A DNA stretch of 7,355 bases, from positions 1 through 7,355 of the forward strand of contig JAITHS010000309.1 of the NCBI GenBank assembly GCA_031279875.1, given 5' to 3'. A program made the position numbers and the translations under genes. Below the pieces are notes generated by a model. That model was given only the letters and a program-made list of their open reading frames with translations. It did not search any database and had not been told where the DNA came from. The DNA is from Tannerella sp. (lineage in GTDB: Bacteria; Bacteroidota; Bacteroidia; Bacteroidales; Tannerellaceae). Below are positions 1-7,333 of this stretch, in pieces. Position 1 is the stretch's first letter, and the number at the start of each line of letters is the position of its first letter.

Positions 1-1652
1 GGCTCGGAGTATCCGTTTTGTTTGCGTTTCCAGTCTTCGTAGTCGGAGTATGAACCTTCGTAAAATGTTATGACGGAATCGCCTTCAAACGACAAAATAT
101 GAGTGCAGATGCGGTCAAGAAACCATCTATCGTGCGAAATAACGACGGCACAGCCCGCAAAACCTTCGAGACCTTCTTCGAGAGCGCGCAGGGTGTTGAC
201 GTCGATATCGTTGGTAGGCTCGTCGAGCAGTAGCACGTTTGCCTCTGATTTTAAGGTGATTGCAAGATGCAGACGGTTACGTTCACCGCCCGACAGCACT
301 TTACACGGTTTCTCCTGGTCGGCTCCGGCAAAGTTGAAACGCGAGAGGTAAGCCCGCGAGTTGATTTCCTTACCGCCTACGCGAATAAACTCATTGCCGC
401 CGGAAACAACCTGATAGACAGTCTTTTCAGGATCAATATCCTTATGTGTCTGGTCGGCATATCCTATGCGTACCGTTTCGCCGACGGCAAACGAGCCTTT
501 GTCGATCGTTTCCATGCCCATTATCATACGGAAGAGGGTCGTTTTGCCCGCCCCGTTAGGGCCGATAACGCCTACAATACCGTTTGGCGGCAGCATAAAA
601 TTCAGATTATCAAACAGTAATCGCTCCCCGAAGGCTTTTGCAACATCGACAGCTTCAATAACCTTGTTACCAAGTCTGGGACCGTTGGGAATAAAGATTT
701 CGAGTTTCGATTCGCGCTCTTTCTGGTCTTCGTTGAGCAGCGATTCGTAAGAGTTGAGGCGTGCTTTACCTTTTGCGTGACGGGCTTTGGGCGCCATTCG
801 TATCCATTCGAGTTCGCGTTCGAGGGTTTTGCGGCGTTTTGATGCCTGTTTTTCTTCCTGCGCCATGCGGTTGGTCTTCTGTTCGAGCCACGACGAGTAG
901 TTGCCTTTCCACGGGATACCTTCGCCGCGATCAAGTTCGAGTATCCAACCTGCCACGTGGTCAAGGAAATAGCGGTCGTGAGTAATACATATTACCGTTC
1001 CGGCGTATTGTTGGAGATGTTGTTCGAGCCAGTCGATAGATTCGGCGTCAAGATGGTTGGTAGGCTCGTCAAGCAGCAGAACATCAGGCTGTTGCAGCAG
1101 CAAACGACATAGCGCTACGCGACGGCGCTCACCTCCCGACAAAGTATCAACAATTCTGTCTTCGGGCGGGCATCGCAACGCATCCATCGCCCTTTCGAGG
1201 CGGCTGTCGAGGTTCCACGCATCCACTGCGTCAATTTTATCCTGTAATTCTGCCTGACGGTTCATCAGAGCATCCATTTTATCAGGATTTTCGAGTATTT
1301 CGGGGTCGCCGAAACGCTCATTGACTTCTTCAAACTCGCGAAGTAAATCAACAGTAGCCTGAACACCTTCCTGTACAATCTCCTTAACCGTCTTACCGAC
1401 AGCGAGTTGCGGGTCTTGTTCGAGGTATCCGACCGTATAACCCGACGAGAAAACAACTTCGCCGAGAAACTCTTTATCAAGCCCTGCGATTATTTTGAGC
1501 AGAGTTGATTTGCCGGAGCCGTTCAAACCGATGATACCGATTTTAGCTCCGTAAAAAAATGACAGGTAGATATTTTTAAGCACCTGTTTTTGAGGGGGAT
1601 AGACCTTGCTAACCCCTACCATTGAAAAAATTATTTTCTTATCGTCAGCCAT
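1..1652 (-). CDS. ettA: Energy-dependent translational throttle protein EttA (ABC-F ATPase), C-terminus cut by window edge
   Basis: This is a cytosolic ABC-F ATPase. In E. coli, EttA binds the ribosomal E site and gates the first steps of elongation according to the ATP/ADP ratio; it is not a transporter and has no membrane segment. Translating the minus strand from 1652 gives 550 complete codons without a stop. ABC domain 1 has Walker A GLNGSGKS (42-49), signature LSGGERRR (171-178) and Walker B LLLDEP with catalytic Glu196. The inter-domain linker (about 245-325) carries the EttA-type basic segment MAPKARHAKGKARL. ABC domain 2 has Walker A GPNGAGKT (364-371), signature LSGGERNR (453-460) and Walker B with Glu478. 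The close match to E. coli EttA along its whole length (for example ELDRGEGIPW and ISHDRWFLDRI) separates it from Uup and other ABC-F members. E. coli EttA is 555 residues, so only about 10 C-terminal residues should be missing. The start at 1652 places its N-terminus like that of E. coli EttA; Met11 is a weaker alternative. It begins 21 nt after the upstream gene. Confidence 0.97.
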   Translation of the reverse strand, partial: MADDKKIIFSMVGVSKVYPPQKQVLKNIYLSFFYGAKIGIIGLNGSGKSTLLKIIAGLDKEFLGEVVFSSGYTVGYLEQDPQLAVGKTVKEIVQEGVQATVDLLREFEEVNERFGDPEILENPDKMDALMNRQAELQDKIDAVDAWNLDSRLERAMDALRCPPEDRIVDTLSGGERRRVALCRLLLQQPDVLLLDEPTNHLDAESIDWLEQHLQQYAGTVICITHDRYFLDHVAGWILELDRGEGIPWKGNYSSWLEQKTNRMAQEEKQASKRRKTLERELEWIRMAPKARHAKGKARLNSYESLLNEDQKERESKLEIFIPNGPRLGNKVIEAVDVAKAFGERLLFDNLNFMLPPNGIVGVIGPNGAGKTTLFRMIMGMETIDKGSFAVGETVRIGYADQTHKDIDPEKTVYQVVSGGNEFIRVGGKEINSRAYLSRFNFAGADQEKPCKVLSGGERNRLHLAITLKSEANVLLLDEPTNDIDVNTLRALEEGLEGFAGCAVVISHDRWFLDRICTHILSFEGDSVITFYEGSYSDYEDWKRKQNGYSE

Positions 1653-1673
1653 AAAAGCGTAAAAGCGTAAAGA
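1653..1673 (-). repeat. 21-nt intergenic gap made of a tandem 8-mer, leader of ettA
   Basis: The whole space between the stop of the exported flavin-reductase-like gene and the ettA start is two perfect adjacent copies of an 8-mer (AAAAGCGT on the plus strand, 1653-1660 and 1661-1668), followed by a few bases that begin a third copy. Read on the coding strand it is TTTTACGC repeated directly up to the ATG. No Shine-Dalgarno sequence and no hairpin terminator is visible, which agrees with read-through from the upstream gene. The repeat could be slippage-prone and so change spacer length, but two copies may also be chance. Confidence 0.6.
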
Positions 1674-2897
1674 TTATTTTACCCAGGCGTTGATTATTTC
1701 GCCGATATACATTTTGTGGAGTTGTTTGCCTGCCCAGTCGGTTTTGACTTGATTGTCGAAAATATTGTCGGGGCTTAAAGATTGAGCCACGAGTTTGCGA
1801 CATTCGAGTATGAGCCATGCTTCGCCGAAGGCTTTGGCGCCTGAAGGCAGCGTAACGGGGGTTAGACCGGAGCCTTTGACTTTGTCGCCGTCGCGTCCGC
1901 TGTGTGAGCCGCAGTATTGCAATGCTTCGCGGTAGGCTTCGGTATAAAACGAGAGGGTATAATACTCGCCTTTCTCCATCAGTTGATAAGTGTAGCGCAA
2001 CGGGTTGATGAAGCATGTAGCGACGGGCTTTTCGTAGAGGCGTCCCAGCCCGCCCCAGCTGGCAGTCATCATGTTGAAACCGTTGTCGTTACCGGCGGTT
2101 ATAAGCATCCAGTCGTCTCCAAGCATCTTGATGATATTGCCGGGTATCTTGTCAGGAGAGAGTTTTTTATAGCCTGCCGGAGCGTCGGCCGCAGTAGCAG
2201 GAGCGTCGGCACGGGCAGCCTTTTCCTGTGCCGCTGCAATAGTTTTTTGGGTGGCTCCCGAAGCGACATCGTTGCCGACGGCTCCCTTTGAAGCGCTTTC
2301 TTTGCTTGTATATTTCGGGTCGAGCGGTTCCGACGATACTTTAATGGCGTCGGGTTGCGCAGTCAGACTCTCGAAGAGTGCTTCGACATAATCTATCGCT
2401 TTGATACGAAACTTGCGGTATCCGGCGATGATACCGTCTTTTTTGTTGTTAAGAGCCACCTCGTCGGAGATATATTCTTCGGCGGGATATTTCTTGTTTT
2501 CGTAGTCGAAGCGGATGCGTTCGAGGCGAAAATCACATTTAGAGCCGCTTATGACGGCATAAATGTTATACGACATCAGTGTGCGGTCGAGCGAAAACGC
2601 TTTGTTGGAAAACACAATATAGTCGGCAATTGTTGCCACTATCTGACCTTTTTCTTTATCGGCAAAAGCTATGCGGCTGTCATTGCCCGCCTGTTTTGCT
2701 TTATTTTCCATCCAATCGTTAACGAGTTTAAATACAGCCGTTTGATCAAGATTGCCGTAGTCGCAGGATTTACTGAACACTACTTTGCCGTTTTCTTCCG
2801 GCACAGCGCCGGCGAGGTACTTCGCATCGTCCTTCGCCTGCATAAAAATCGGGGCAGCCATAGCTGCCATCAATAAATAAATAAATGTAAGTTTCAT
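1674..2897 (-). CDS. Exported two-domain protein: DUF4468 plus flavin-reductase-like FMN-binding split barrel
   Basis: This is a 407-residue protein. Residues 1-21 look like a signal peptide (MKLTFIYLLMAAMAAPIF core, likely cleavage after Ala21); no lipobox cysteine is seen, so the mature protein is probably periplasmic. Residues about 26-180 resemble DUF4468 (TBP-like fold), a Bacteroidales family of unknown function: YLAGAVPEENGKVVFSK (27-43), SLDRTLMSY (102-110) and KFRIKAIDYVEALF (162-175). Residues 181-248 are an Ala/Ser/Lys-rich linker that contains DVASGAT (210-216), see the separate entry. Residues about 250-407 resemble the flavin reductase/flavoredoxin family: DDWMLITAGN (261-270), MMTASWGGLG (276-285), FINPLRYTY (296-304), YCGSHSGRDGDKV (328-340) and KMYIGEII (395-402). 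Family members bind FMN in a split barrel and are usually cytosolic, using NAD(P)H, which the periplasm lacks; a flavin-binding, electron-transfer or non-catalytic role is therefore as plausible as reductase activity. It lies 20 nt after the HTCS gene and 21 nt before ettA. The domains are recognised from memory of the families, not from a search. Confidence 0.87.
   Translation of the reverse strand: MKLTFIYLLMAAMAAPIFMQAKDDAKYLAGAVPEENGKVVFSKSCDYGNLDQTAVFKLVNDWMENKAKQAGNDSRIAFADKEKGQIVATIADYIVFSNKAFSLDRTLMSYNIYAVISGSKCDFRLERIRFDYENKKYPAEEYISDEVALNNKKDGIIAGYRKFRIKAIDYVEALFESLTAQPDAIKVSSEPLDPKYTSKESASKGAVGNDVASGATQKTIAAAQEKAARADAPATAADAPAGYKKLSPDKIPGNIIKMLGDDWMLITAGNDNGFNMMTASWGGLGRLYEKPVATCFINPLRYTYQLMEKGEYYTLSFYTEAYREALQYCGSHSGRDGDKVKGSGLTPVTLPSGAKAFGEAWLILECRKLVAQSLSPDNIFDNQVKTDWAGKQLHKMYIGEIINAWVK
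2250..2270 (-). other. Candidate ApbE flavinylation motif DVASGAT in the linker of the exported protein
   Basis: Residues 210-216 of the 407-residue protein read Asp-Val-Ala-Ser-Gly-Ala-Thr, followed by Gln-Lys-Thr. This is an exact match to Dxx(S/T)GAT, the motif at which ApbE links FMN by a phosphoester bond to the final threonine (here Thr216), known from NqrB/NqrC, RnfG and other extracytoplasmic flavoproteins. The predicted export of the protein and its FMN-barrel-like C-terminal domain fit such a modification. Against it, the motif lies in a low-complexity linker rich in Ala, Ser, Gly and Thr, not in a recognisable FMN_bind domain, and no apbE gene is in the window. Confidence 0.35.
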
Positions 2898-2917
2898 AAA
2901 ATATATATTTTAAAATG
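2898..2917 (-). promoter_or_regulatory. 20-nt A/T-only-like gap with palindrome, leader of the exported protein gene
   Basis: This gap separates the HTCS stop codon (2918-2920) from the start codon of the exported protein (2895-2897). All but two of its bases are A or T. Bases 2898-2911 form a perfect 14-bp palindrome AAAATATATATTTT, overlapped by a second one, ATTTTAAAAT (2907-2916). No Shine-Dalgarno sequence is present; A/T-rich unstructured leaders commonly serve translation starts in Bacteroidota. The hairpin would be A-T only and too weak to call a terminator, so read-through from the HTCS gene is likely. A protein-binding role for the palindrome cannot be excluded. Confidence 0.4.
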
Positions 2918-5900
2918 TCAATTTGCATATTGTTCTTTGTATTCTGTCGGCGTCATATTGCAGATGCGTTTGAAGCATTTACTGAAATAGCGCGGGTCGT
3001 TGATGCCTACCATATCGGCTACTTCGGTAACGGTATAATCGTCGGACAGGATGAGTTCAGCCGCACGCCTGATGCGGAACTCGCGGATAAACTCTATTGG
3101 CGACAATCCCGTCAACGCTTTGAGTTTCTTAAAAAACACCGAGCGGCTCATCGCCAGTTCGCGTGCCAATTCTTCGACCATCAGCTCGCCGTTGTCGATA
3201 TTTTGTTCCATCAACGTCCGCAGTTTATTAATAAACGCGCTATCCCCCTCTGATATTGTGTTTGGTGTAACTTTTTCCTGTTCGGGCGGTATTTTGTATT
3301 TCGTCAAACTGTTGCTTGTGAGGCGATTGTGATAATAATCCTGCAATTGAAGCCGTCGGTTGAGGATATTGTCAACACGCGCTTTAAGATAAACCGAACT
3401 GAATGGTTTGGTGATATAATCGTCGGCGCCGCGTTCCAGACCTGCGAGGCGGTCGTCGATAGTTGTTTTAGCCGTCAGCAGCACTATCGGTATATGGCTG
3501 GTATTGAAGTTGTTACGCAACTGCCGTGTAAGTTCAAGCCCGTCGATGCCCGTCATCATAACATCGCTGATAATAATATCGGGGAGAAAATTGACGGCTT
3601 TTTCCAGTCCGCTGTCGCCGTCGGCGGCTTCAATTACAGTGAAAGAATCTTCAAACATTGTCCGCAGAAAAGCGCGCAATTCGGCGTTGTCTTCCAATAT
3701 CAGCATTAAAGATTGTTGCGTGTTTTTGGTTTCATTGTTTGATGTTTCGTTGTTTGACGTTTCGTTTGTTTTTATGTCGGTATCGTGTATAATAAACTCG
3801 GTATCAGGGCTATAATGGTTGCGTCCTTTAAGAAATTCGACGGTAAAAGTACTGCCTTCGCCGAGTTTGCTGTCGAGACCGACTTTTGCCTTGTGCATTT
3901 CCGACAGTTCTTTGACAAGCGACAGCCCTATGCCGGTGCTGTTGAAATCAAACGGGTTGCCGTCGGCGAGCGTTTCAAAGCGTATAAAAACGGCGTCGCG
4001 TTTGTTTTCGGCAATGCCCGAACCCTTATCCTGAACACCGAGCATGACGGTTTTCTCTTCCTCGCGCAGGAAAACACGTATCATTTTACCCGGTTTTGTG
4101 TATTTGAATGCGTTTGAGAGGAGGTTAAACAGTATTTTGTCGAATTTATCCTCATCAACCCACAAAAAGCAGACGCGACTTTCGGTTTCAAACACGAAAT
4201 CAATACTGTTTTCTTTCGCTACGGAATCGAAATTCTTCATTGTTTTGTTTATCAGCGCCACGACGTCGGTACAGGATACATGCGGTTTCATCCTGTTGTT
4301 TTGTATTTTGCGGAAGTCAAGTATCTGATTTACAAGCGTCAACATACGGTCGGCATTGCGTTTTACGGTAAGGAGTTGGTTGCGTACTTTGTCGTTAAGC
4401 GTCGTATCTTCGAGAACATTCTCTACCGGTGCGTTGATAAGCGTCAGAGGGGTGCGGAGTTCGTGCGAGATGTCGGTAAAGAAGCGCAGTTTAATATCGG
4501 CAATACGCTGTTCTACGGCAACTTTGTGTTTAAGGCGAAAAATAGTGTAAAGTATTGATACTGCGATTATAACAATGAGTATAATCCCCAGAGCATAAAG
4601 GAAATAAGCAAGTGCTGTTTCGCGAAAGGGCGGCAGGATGGTTATTTTAAGATGTCTAACGTTTTCGACCCATCCGCCGTCGCGGTTAGTTGATTTCACT
4701 TTTAAGACATAATTGCCTTTGGGTAGATTGGTGTATGTAGCAACTCTTTGACTTTCAACATATTGCCAGTCGTCTTCGAAGCCTTCCAGCATACAGGCAT
4801 ATTTGATATGTTCGGGATTAGTCATGTCGAGCGCTGCGTATCTGACGGAAAAAATATTCTCCTTGTGTGATAGTGTAAGCAGGTCAACGTCGTCTATAAT
4901 GTTGTGAATAACAGCATTTTTGGCCTTGTCGGGCGACTTGTTTTCACCTCTAACCTGCAATCCGGTAAAGATTATCGGCGGGATATATCCATTTTGCTTT
5001 ACTTCCGACGGATGAAACCGTAGCAGCCCGTCCGACGAGCCGAACATGAAACTGTCGTCGTTGCGCCTTACAGCCGATGCCTCGCTGAAACGGGTGCGTA
5101 TGTTGAGGTTTTCTTTGTCGTAGTTCTCAAACTGTCGCGTCGAAATGTTAAATTTTGTTATTCCGTTTTCGGAGCAGAGCCACAGATTACCGTTGTTATC
5201 ATCTTGCATTGAAAGCAAAATATCCGACGACAAGCCGTTTTCTTTCGTAAAATACTCAAAATAAGCCGAATCTATGTTTTGCGTCATCCTAAATTTGTTC
5301 AGACCGCCACCGAAAGTAGCGAGATAGATATTGTTGTTGCGCGTTACGGTAATCCAGTGTACATCGTTGTTATTAAGACTTTTAACATTGCCTTCGCGGT
5401 GCATGAAATGGTTAAAGACGATGTTTTCCGGTCTGTCGAAATCCATATCGAAAATAAGCAATCCTACCGTCGTGCCGACGAGGATATGTCGTTCGTTGTC
5501 GGAAGTGATGAAGCGGGTACGGTAGCAGCGCTCAACGGGGTAGTTTTTGAGATTGTTGCGGTGGCTGATAAACCTGACGGTTTCGTTGTCGGTTTTCTCA
5601 ATATAATTGATACCTTGCCCGAAAGTAGCCACCCAGATGCGTCCGTTACCGTCTTGATGAATGGAATATATATCATTGTCACAGAGCGAATAAATATCGT
5701 CGGGGTCGTATTTGTAACGCAAAAGTTTGTATTTATCGCCCTGTTTGACGGCGCAGATAAGCCCGTCGCCTTTGGTGCCAAACCACAGATTGCGCTCGCC
5801 GTCTTCGATTATTGAATATACTACCCCTTCAACCGGCTTGCCTGTCATGGCGATATTTCCATCGGCAGTTAAATAGCCTTTATAACGATTTGATCGGTCA

Positions 5901-7333
5901 TAAATGCGGATGAAACCGTCTTTTAGTCCTACCCAGAGATTTTGTTCGGTATCTTCGCACAGCGCTCTGACGTCGTTTGACAACGATTCGGGATTGGATT
6001 TTGCTACCGGCTTGTAAAGATCGAACTGCGACAGGTGGAAGCATACTTTTTCGAGGTCTTTGGAATGCGTCGAAAGCCAGAGATTGCCCTGTCGGTCGGA
6101 GCAGGCGGCGTGTATTTTGTTGGAGAAACGCCACTTGTCGGACGACGGGTCGTTGTAGAACGGCACAAGTCGATTTTGCTGACGGTCAAAATACGAAAAC
6201 CCGCCGCCGAAAGGATGTACCCAAGTGTATCCGTTGACGTCTTCGTGAATGTGAAAAGCTGGCAAGGCACGGTTAGCACCCGCAAATTCGACCGTCAGAC
6301 TTTCAACTTTCAACTGCTTCGTAACCGGATTATAATGAACTACTTTGCCCGTTATTTCCTGCTCAAACCAAAACTCGTTGTCTTTGTCTTTGTAAACCGA
6401 CAAGACGGGCGAGGATAGCATTACAGGCTTTTTTAGATGTGTTTGAGGGCGTAAAGACTCTGCATCGCAAATAAAAAAACCGTCCGCAGCAGTAGCAACA
6501 AACAATGTATTATCGGGACATTTATCAATTGCAACGATTTTTGATTCGGTATGTAGCCGGTAGAGTTCAAAACGGCTGTCCGCCTTGTGATAACGCCAAA
6601 TTCTGCCGTTCTGCGACCCGAAATACAGACTGCCGTCATCTTCAAAAACAGAATAAAACTGTTGATAATCAAGGTTGCTGTCTTTGCCGTCAGTAAAAAA
6701 CATATCGTTTTTACCGTTCCCGATACGTGCAATACCATTTGCACCGAGTACCCATTCGTTGCCGACGCTGTCGCAATAAACTGCGTTCACACTGCGTGCC
6801 GGGATTAAATCGGAGTTTTCGTCATAATGTAATGATTTTATTTCGTGAGTAACGATGTCGGTCGTTACTCTTATGCTGCCGCTTTTGTCGCTTAACAGCC
6901 ACACTGTGCCGTTAGACAGTATTTTAATTGACGAGATGTTGATGTCGCGATATTCCGACGGCTCCGGCACCTGCCGAAAAATTTCCGTCGAAGGATCAAA
7001 ACGATGAACTTTGTCGTCGTAAGCCAGCAGCCAGATATAACCGTAGCAGTCTTCGCTGATGTAGCTTATCCTGTTGTGGCTCAAACCGATGCTGTTACGC
7101 GAATCGGCCTTGTAAACCTTAAACGAATAGCCGTCAAACTTATGCAACCCGTCCCACGACGCAAACCACATAAAGCCTTTTTTGTCCTGAATAATACTCA
7201 TTACAGTATTCTGCGCCAGCCCGTTTTCCGTCGAATAATGAGTAAACGAGCAGTTTTCCTGCGTATAGCCGTTCATTACGTTCGCGGCTGATATAAAGGC
7301 TATTGACAATATTTTAACTATATGTCGGAACAT
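2918..7333 (-). CDS. Hybrid two-component system (HTCS) sensor-regulator: beta-propeller sensor, kinase, receiver and AraC-type DNA-binding domain
   Basis: This 1471-residue inner-membrane protein combines sensor, kinase, response regulator and transcription factor. In Bacteroidota such proteins usually sense oligosaccharides in the periplasm and activate adjacent glycan-utilisation genes. Residues 1-25 are a signal peptide (likely cut before ENCS). Residues about 30-425 and 440-780 form two propellers of Reg_prop-type repeats, with blades such as GFMWFASWDGLHKFDG (53-68), NLWVGLKDGFIRIYD (465-479) and NLWFGTKGDGL (515-525). A Y_Y_Y domain follows (about 785-902), then a membrane helix (about 905-931). 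HisKA carries the phospho-acceptor His957 in FFTDISHELRTPLTLI; the ATPase domain has Asn1074 (N box), DKGSGI (1102-1107) and STGIGLSL (1132-1139). The receiver has Glu1214/Asp1215, phospho-acceptor Asp1257, Thr1287 and Lys1309. The C-terminal AraC-type domain has two helix-turn-helix units (about 1385-1409 and 1433-1462). All key residues are present, so it should be active. The proline usually four residues after the receiver aspartate is Thr1261. The first Met gives the signal peptide. No sus-like genes are visible; the downstream neighbour is an exported flavin-reductase-like protein. Ligand unknown. Confidence 0.97.
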   Translation of the reverse strand: MFRHIVKILSIAFISAANVMNGYTQENCSFTHYSTENGLAQNTVMSIIQDKKGFMWFASWDGLHKFDGYSFKVYKADSRNSIGLSHNRISYISEDCYGYIWLLAYDDKVHRFDPSTEIFRQVPEPSEYRDINISSIKILSNGTVWLLSDKSGSIRVTTDIVTHEIKSLHYDENSDLIPARSVNAVYCDSVGNEWVLGANGIARIGNGKNDMFFTDGKDSNLDYQQFYSVFEDDGSLYFGSQNGRIWRYHKADSRFELYRLHTESKIVAIDKCPDNTLFVATAADGFFICDAESLRPQTHLKKPVMLSSPVLSVYKDKDNEFWFEQEITGKVVHYNPVTKQLKVESLTVEFAGANRALPAFHIHEDVNGYTWVHPFGGGFSYFDRQQNRLVPFYNDPSSDKWRFSNKIHAACSDRQGNLWLSTHSKDLEKVCFHLSQFDLYKPVAKSNPESLSNDVRALCEDTEQNLWVGLKDGFIRIYDRSNRYKGYLTADGNIAMTGKPVEGVVYSIIEDGERNLWFGTKGDGLICAVKQGDKYKLLRYKYDPDDIYSLCDNDIYSIHQDGNGRIWVATFGQGINYIEKTDNETVRFISHRNNLKNYPVERCYRTRFITSDNERHILVGTTVGLLIFDMDFDRPENIVFNHFMHREGNVKSLNNNDVHWITVTRNNNIYLATFGGGLNKFRMTQNIDSAYFEYFTKENGLSSDILLSMQDDNNGNLWLCSENGITKFNISTRQFENYDKENLNIRTRFSEASAVRRNDDSFMFGSSDGLLRFHPSEVKQNGYIPPIIFTGLQVRGENKSPDKAKNAVIHNIIDDVDLLTLSHKENIFSVRYAALDMTNPEHIKYACMLEGFEDDWQYVESQRVATYTNLPKGNYVLKVKSTNRDGGWVENVRHLKITILPPFRETALAYFLYALGIILIVIIAVSILYTIFRLKHKVAVEQRIADIKLRFFTDISHELRTPLTLINAPVENVLEDTTLNDKVRNQLLTVKRNADRMLTLVNQILDFRKIQNNRMKPHVSCTDVVALINKTMKNFDSVAKENSIDFVFETESRVCFLWVDEDKFDKILFNLLSNAFKYTKPGKMIRVFLREEEKTVMLGVQDKGSGIAENKRDAVFIRFETLADGNPFDFNSTGIGLSLVKELSEMHKAKVGLDSKLGEGSTFTVEFLKGRNHYSPDTEFIIHDTDIKTNETSNNETSNNETKNTQQSLMLILEDNAELRAFLRTMFEDSFTVIEAADGDSGLEKAVNFLPDIIISDVMMTGIDGLELTRQLRNNFNTSHIPIVLLTAKTTIDDRLAGLERGADDYITKPFSSVYLKARVDNILNRRLQLQDYYHNRLTSNSLTKYKIPPEQEKVTPNTISEGDSAFINKLRTLMEQNIDNGELMVEELARELAMSRSVFFKKLKALTGLSPIEFIREFRIRRAAELILSDDYTVTEVADMVGINDPRYFSKCFKRICNMTPTEYKEQYAN
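3737..3766 (-). repeat. In-frame 15-bp tandem repeat in the kinase-receiver linker of the HTCS gene
   Basis: Two adjacent 15-bp units (3737-3751 and 3752-3766) differ at one base, a silent change, and a partial third unit lies at 3728-3736. They encode the repeated pentapeptide pattern NETSN in the stretch NETSNNETSNNETKN, starting at residue 1190. This is the flexible linker between the ATPase domain, which ends near residue 1165, and the receiver, which starts near 1208. Because the unit is a multiple of three, gain or loss of copies would change linker length without a frameshift. Confidence 0.85.

Noticed and set aside
211..1076. Near-identical DNA stretches at 211-230 and 1057-1076
   Set aside because: Both encode the Walker B region LLLDEPTN of the two ABC domains of EttA; this is domain homology and not a separate repeat element.
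1..1652. Membrane ABC transporter ATPase
   Set aside because: Two fused ABC domains with the ABC-F linker and no membrane domain, plus EttA-specific stretches, identify a translation factor, not a transporter.
1674..2834. The idea that the flavin-reductase half is a separate cytosolic gene with an internal start
   Set aside because: The frame is continuous from the signal peptide to the barrel, with no stop or frameshift and no convincing start codon in the linker (there is no Met between residues 110 and 257).
2355..2876. Plus-strand open frame of 173 codons opposite the exported protein gene
   Set aside because: It is antisense to the DUF4468 domain and signal peptide, whose protein sequence is clearly the conserved one; its composition looks like a shadow translation.
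2898..2921. TTGACA on the minus strand (2916-2921) followed by A/T-rich sequence, resembling a sigma-70 promoter
   Set aside because: Bacteroidota primary promoters use a different consensus (TTTG near -33 and TAnnTTTG near -7), and a start here would leave almost no leader before the ATG; likely chance in A/T-rich DNA.
5279..5815. Plus-strand open frame of 178 codons opposite the HTCS gene
   Set aside because: It lies wholly antisense to the conserved second propeller, shows no recognisable family and has no leader or partner gene; long antisense frames are common opposite genes with this codon use.
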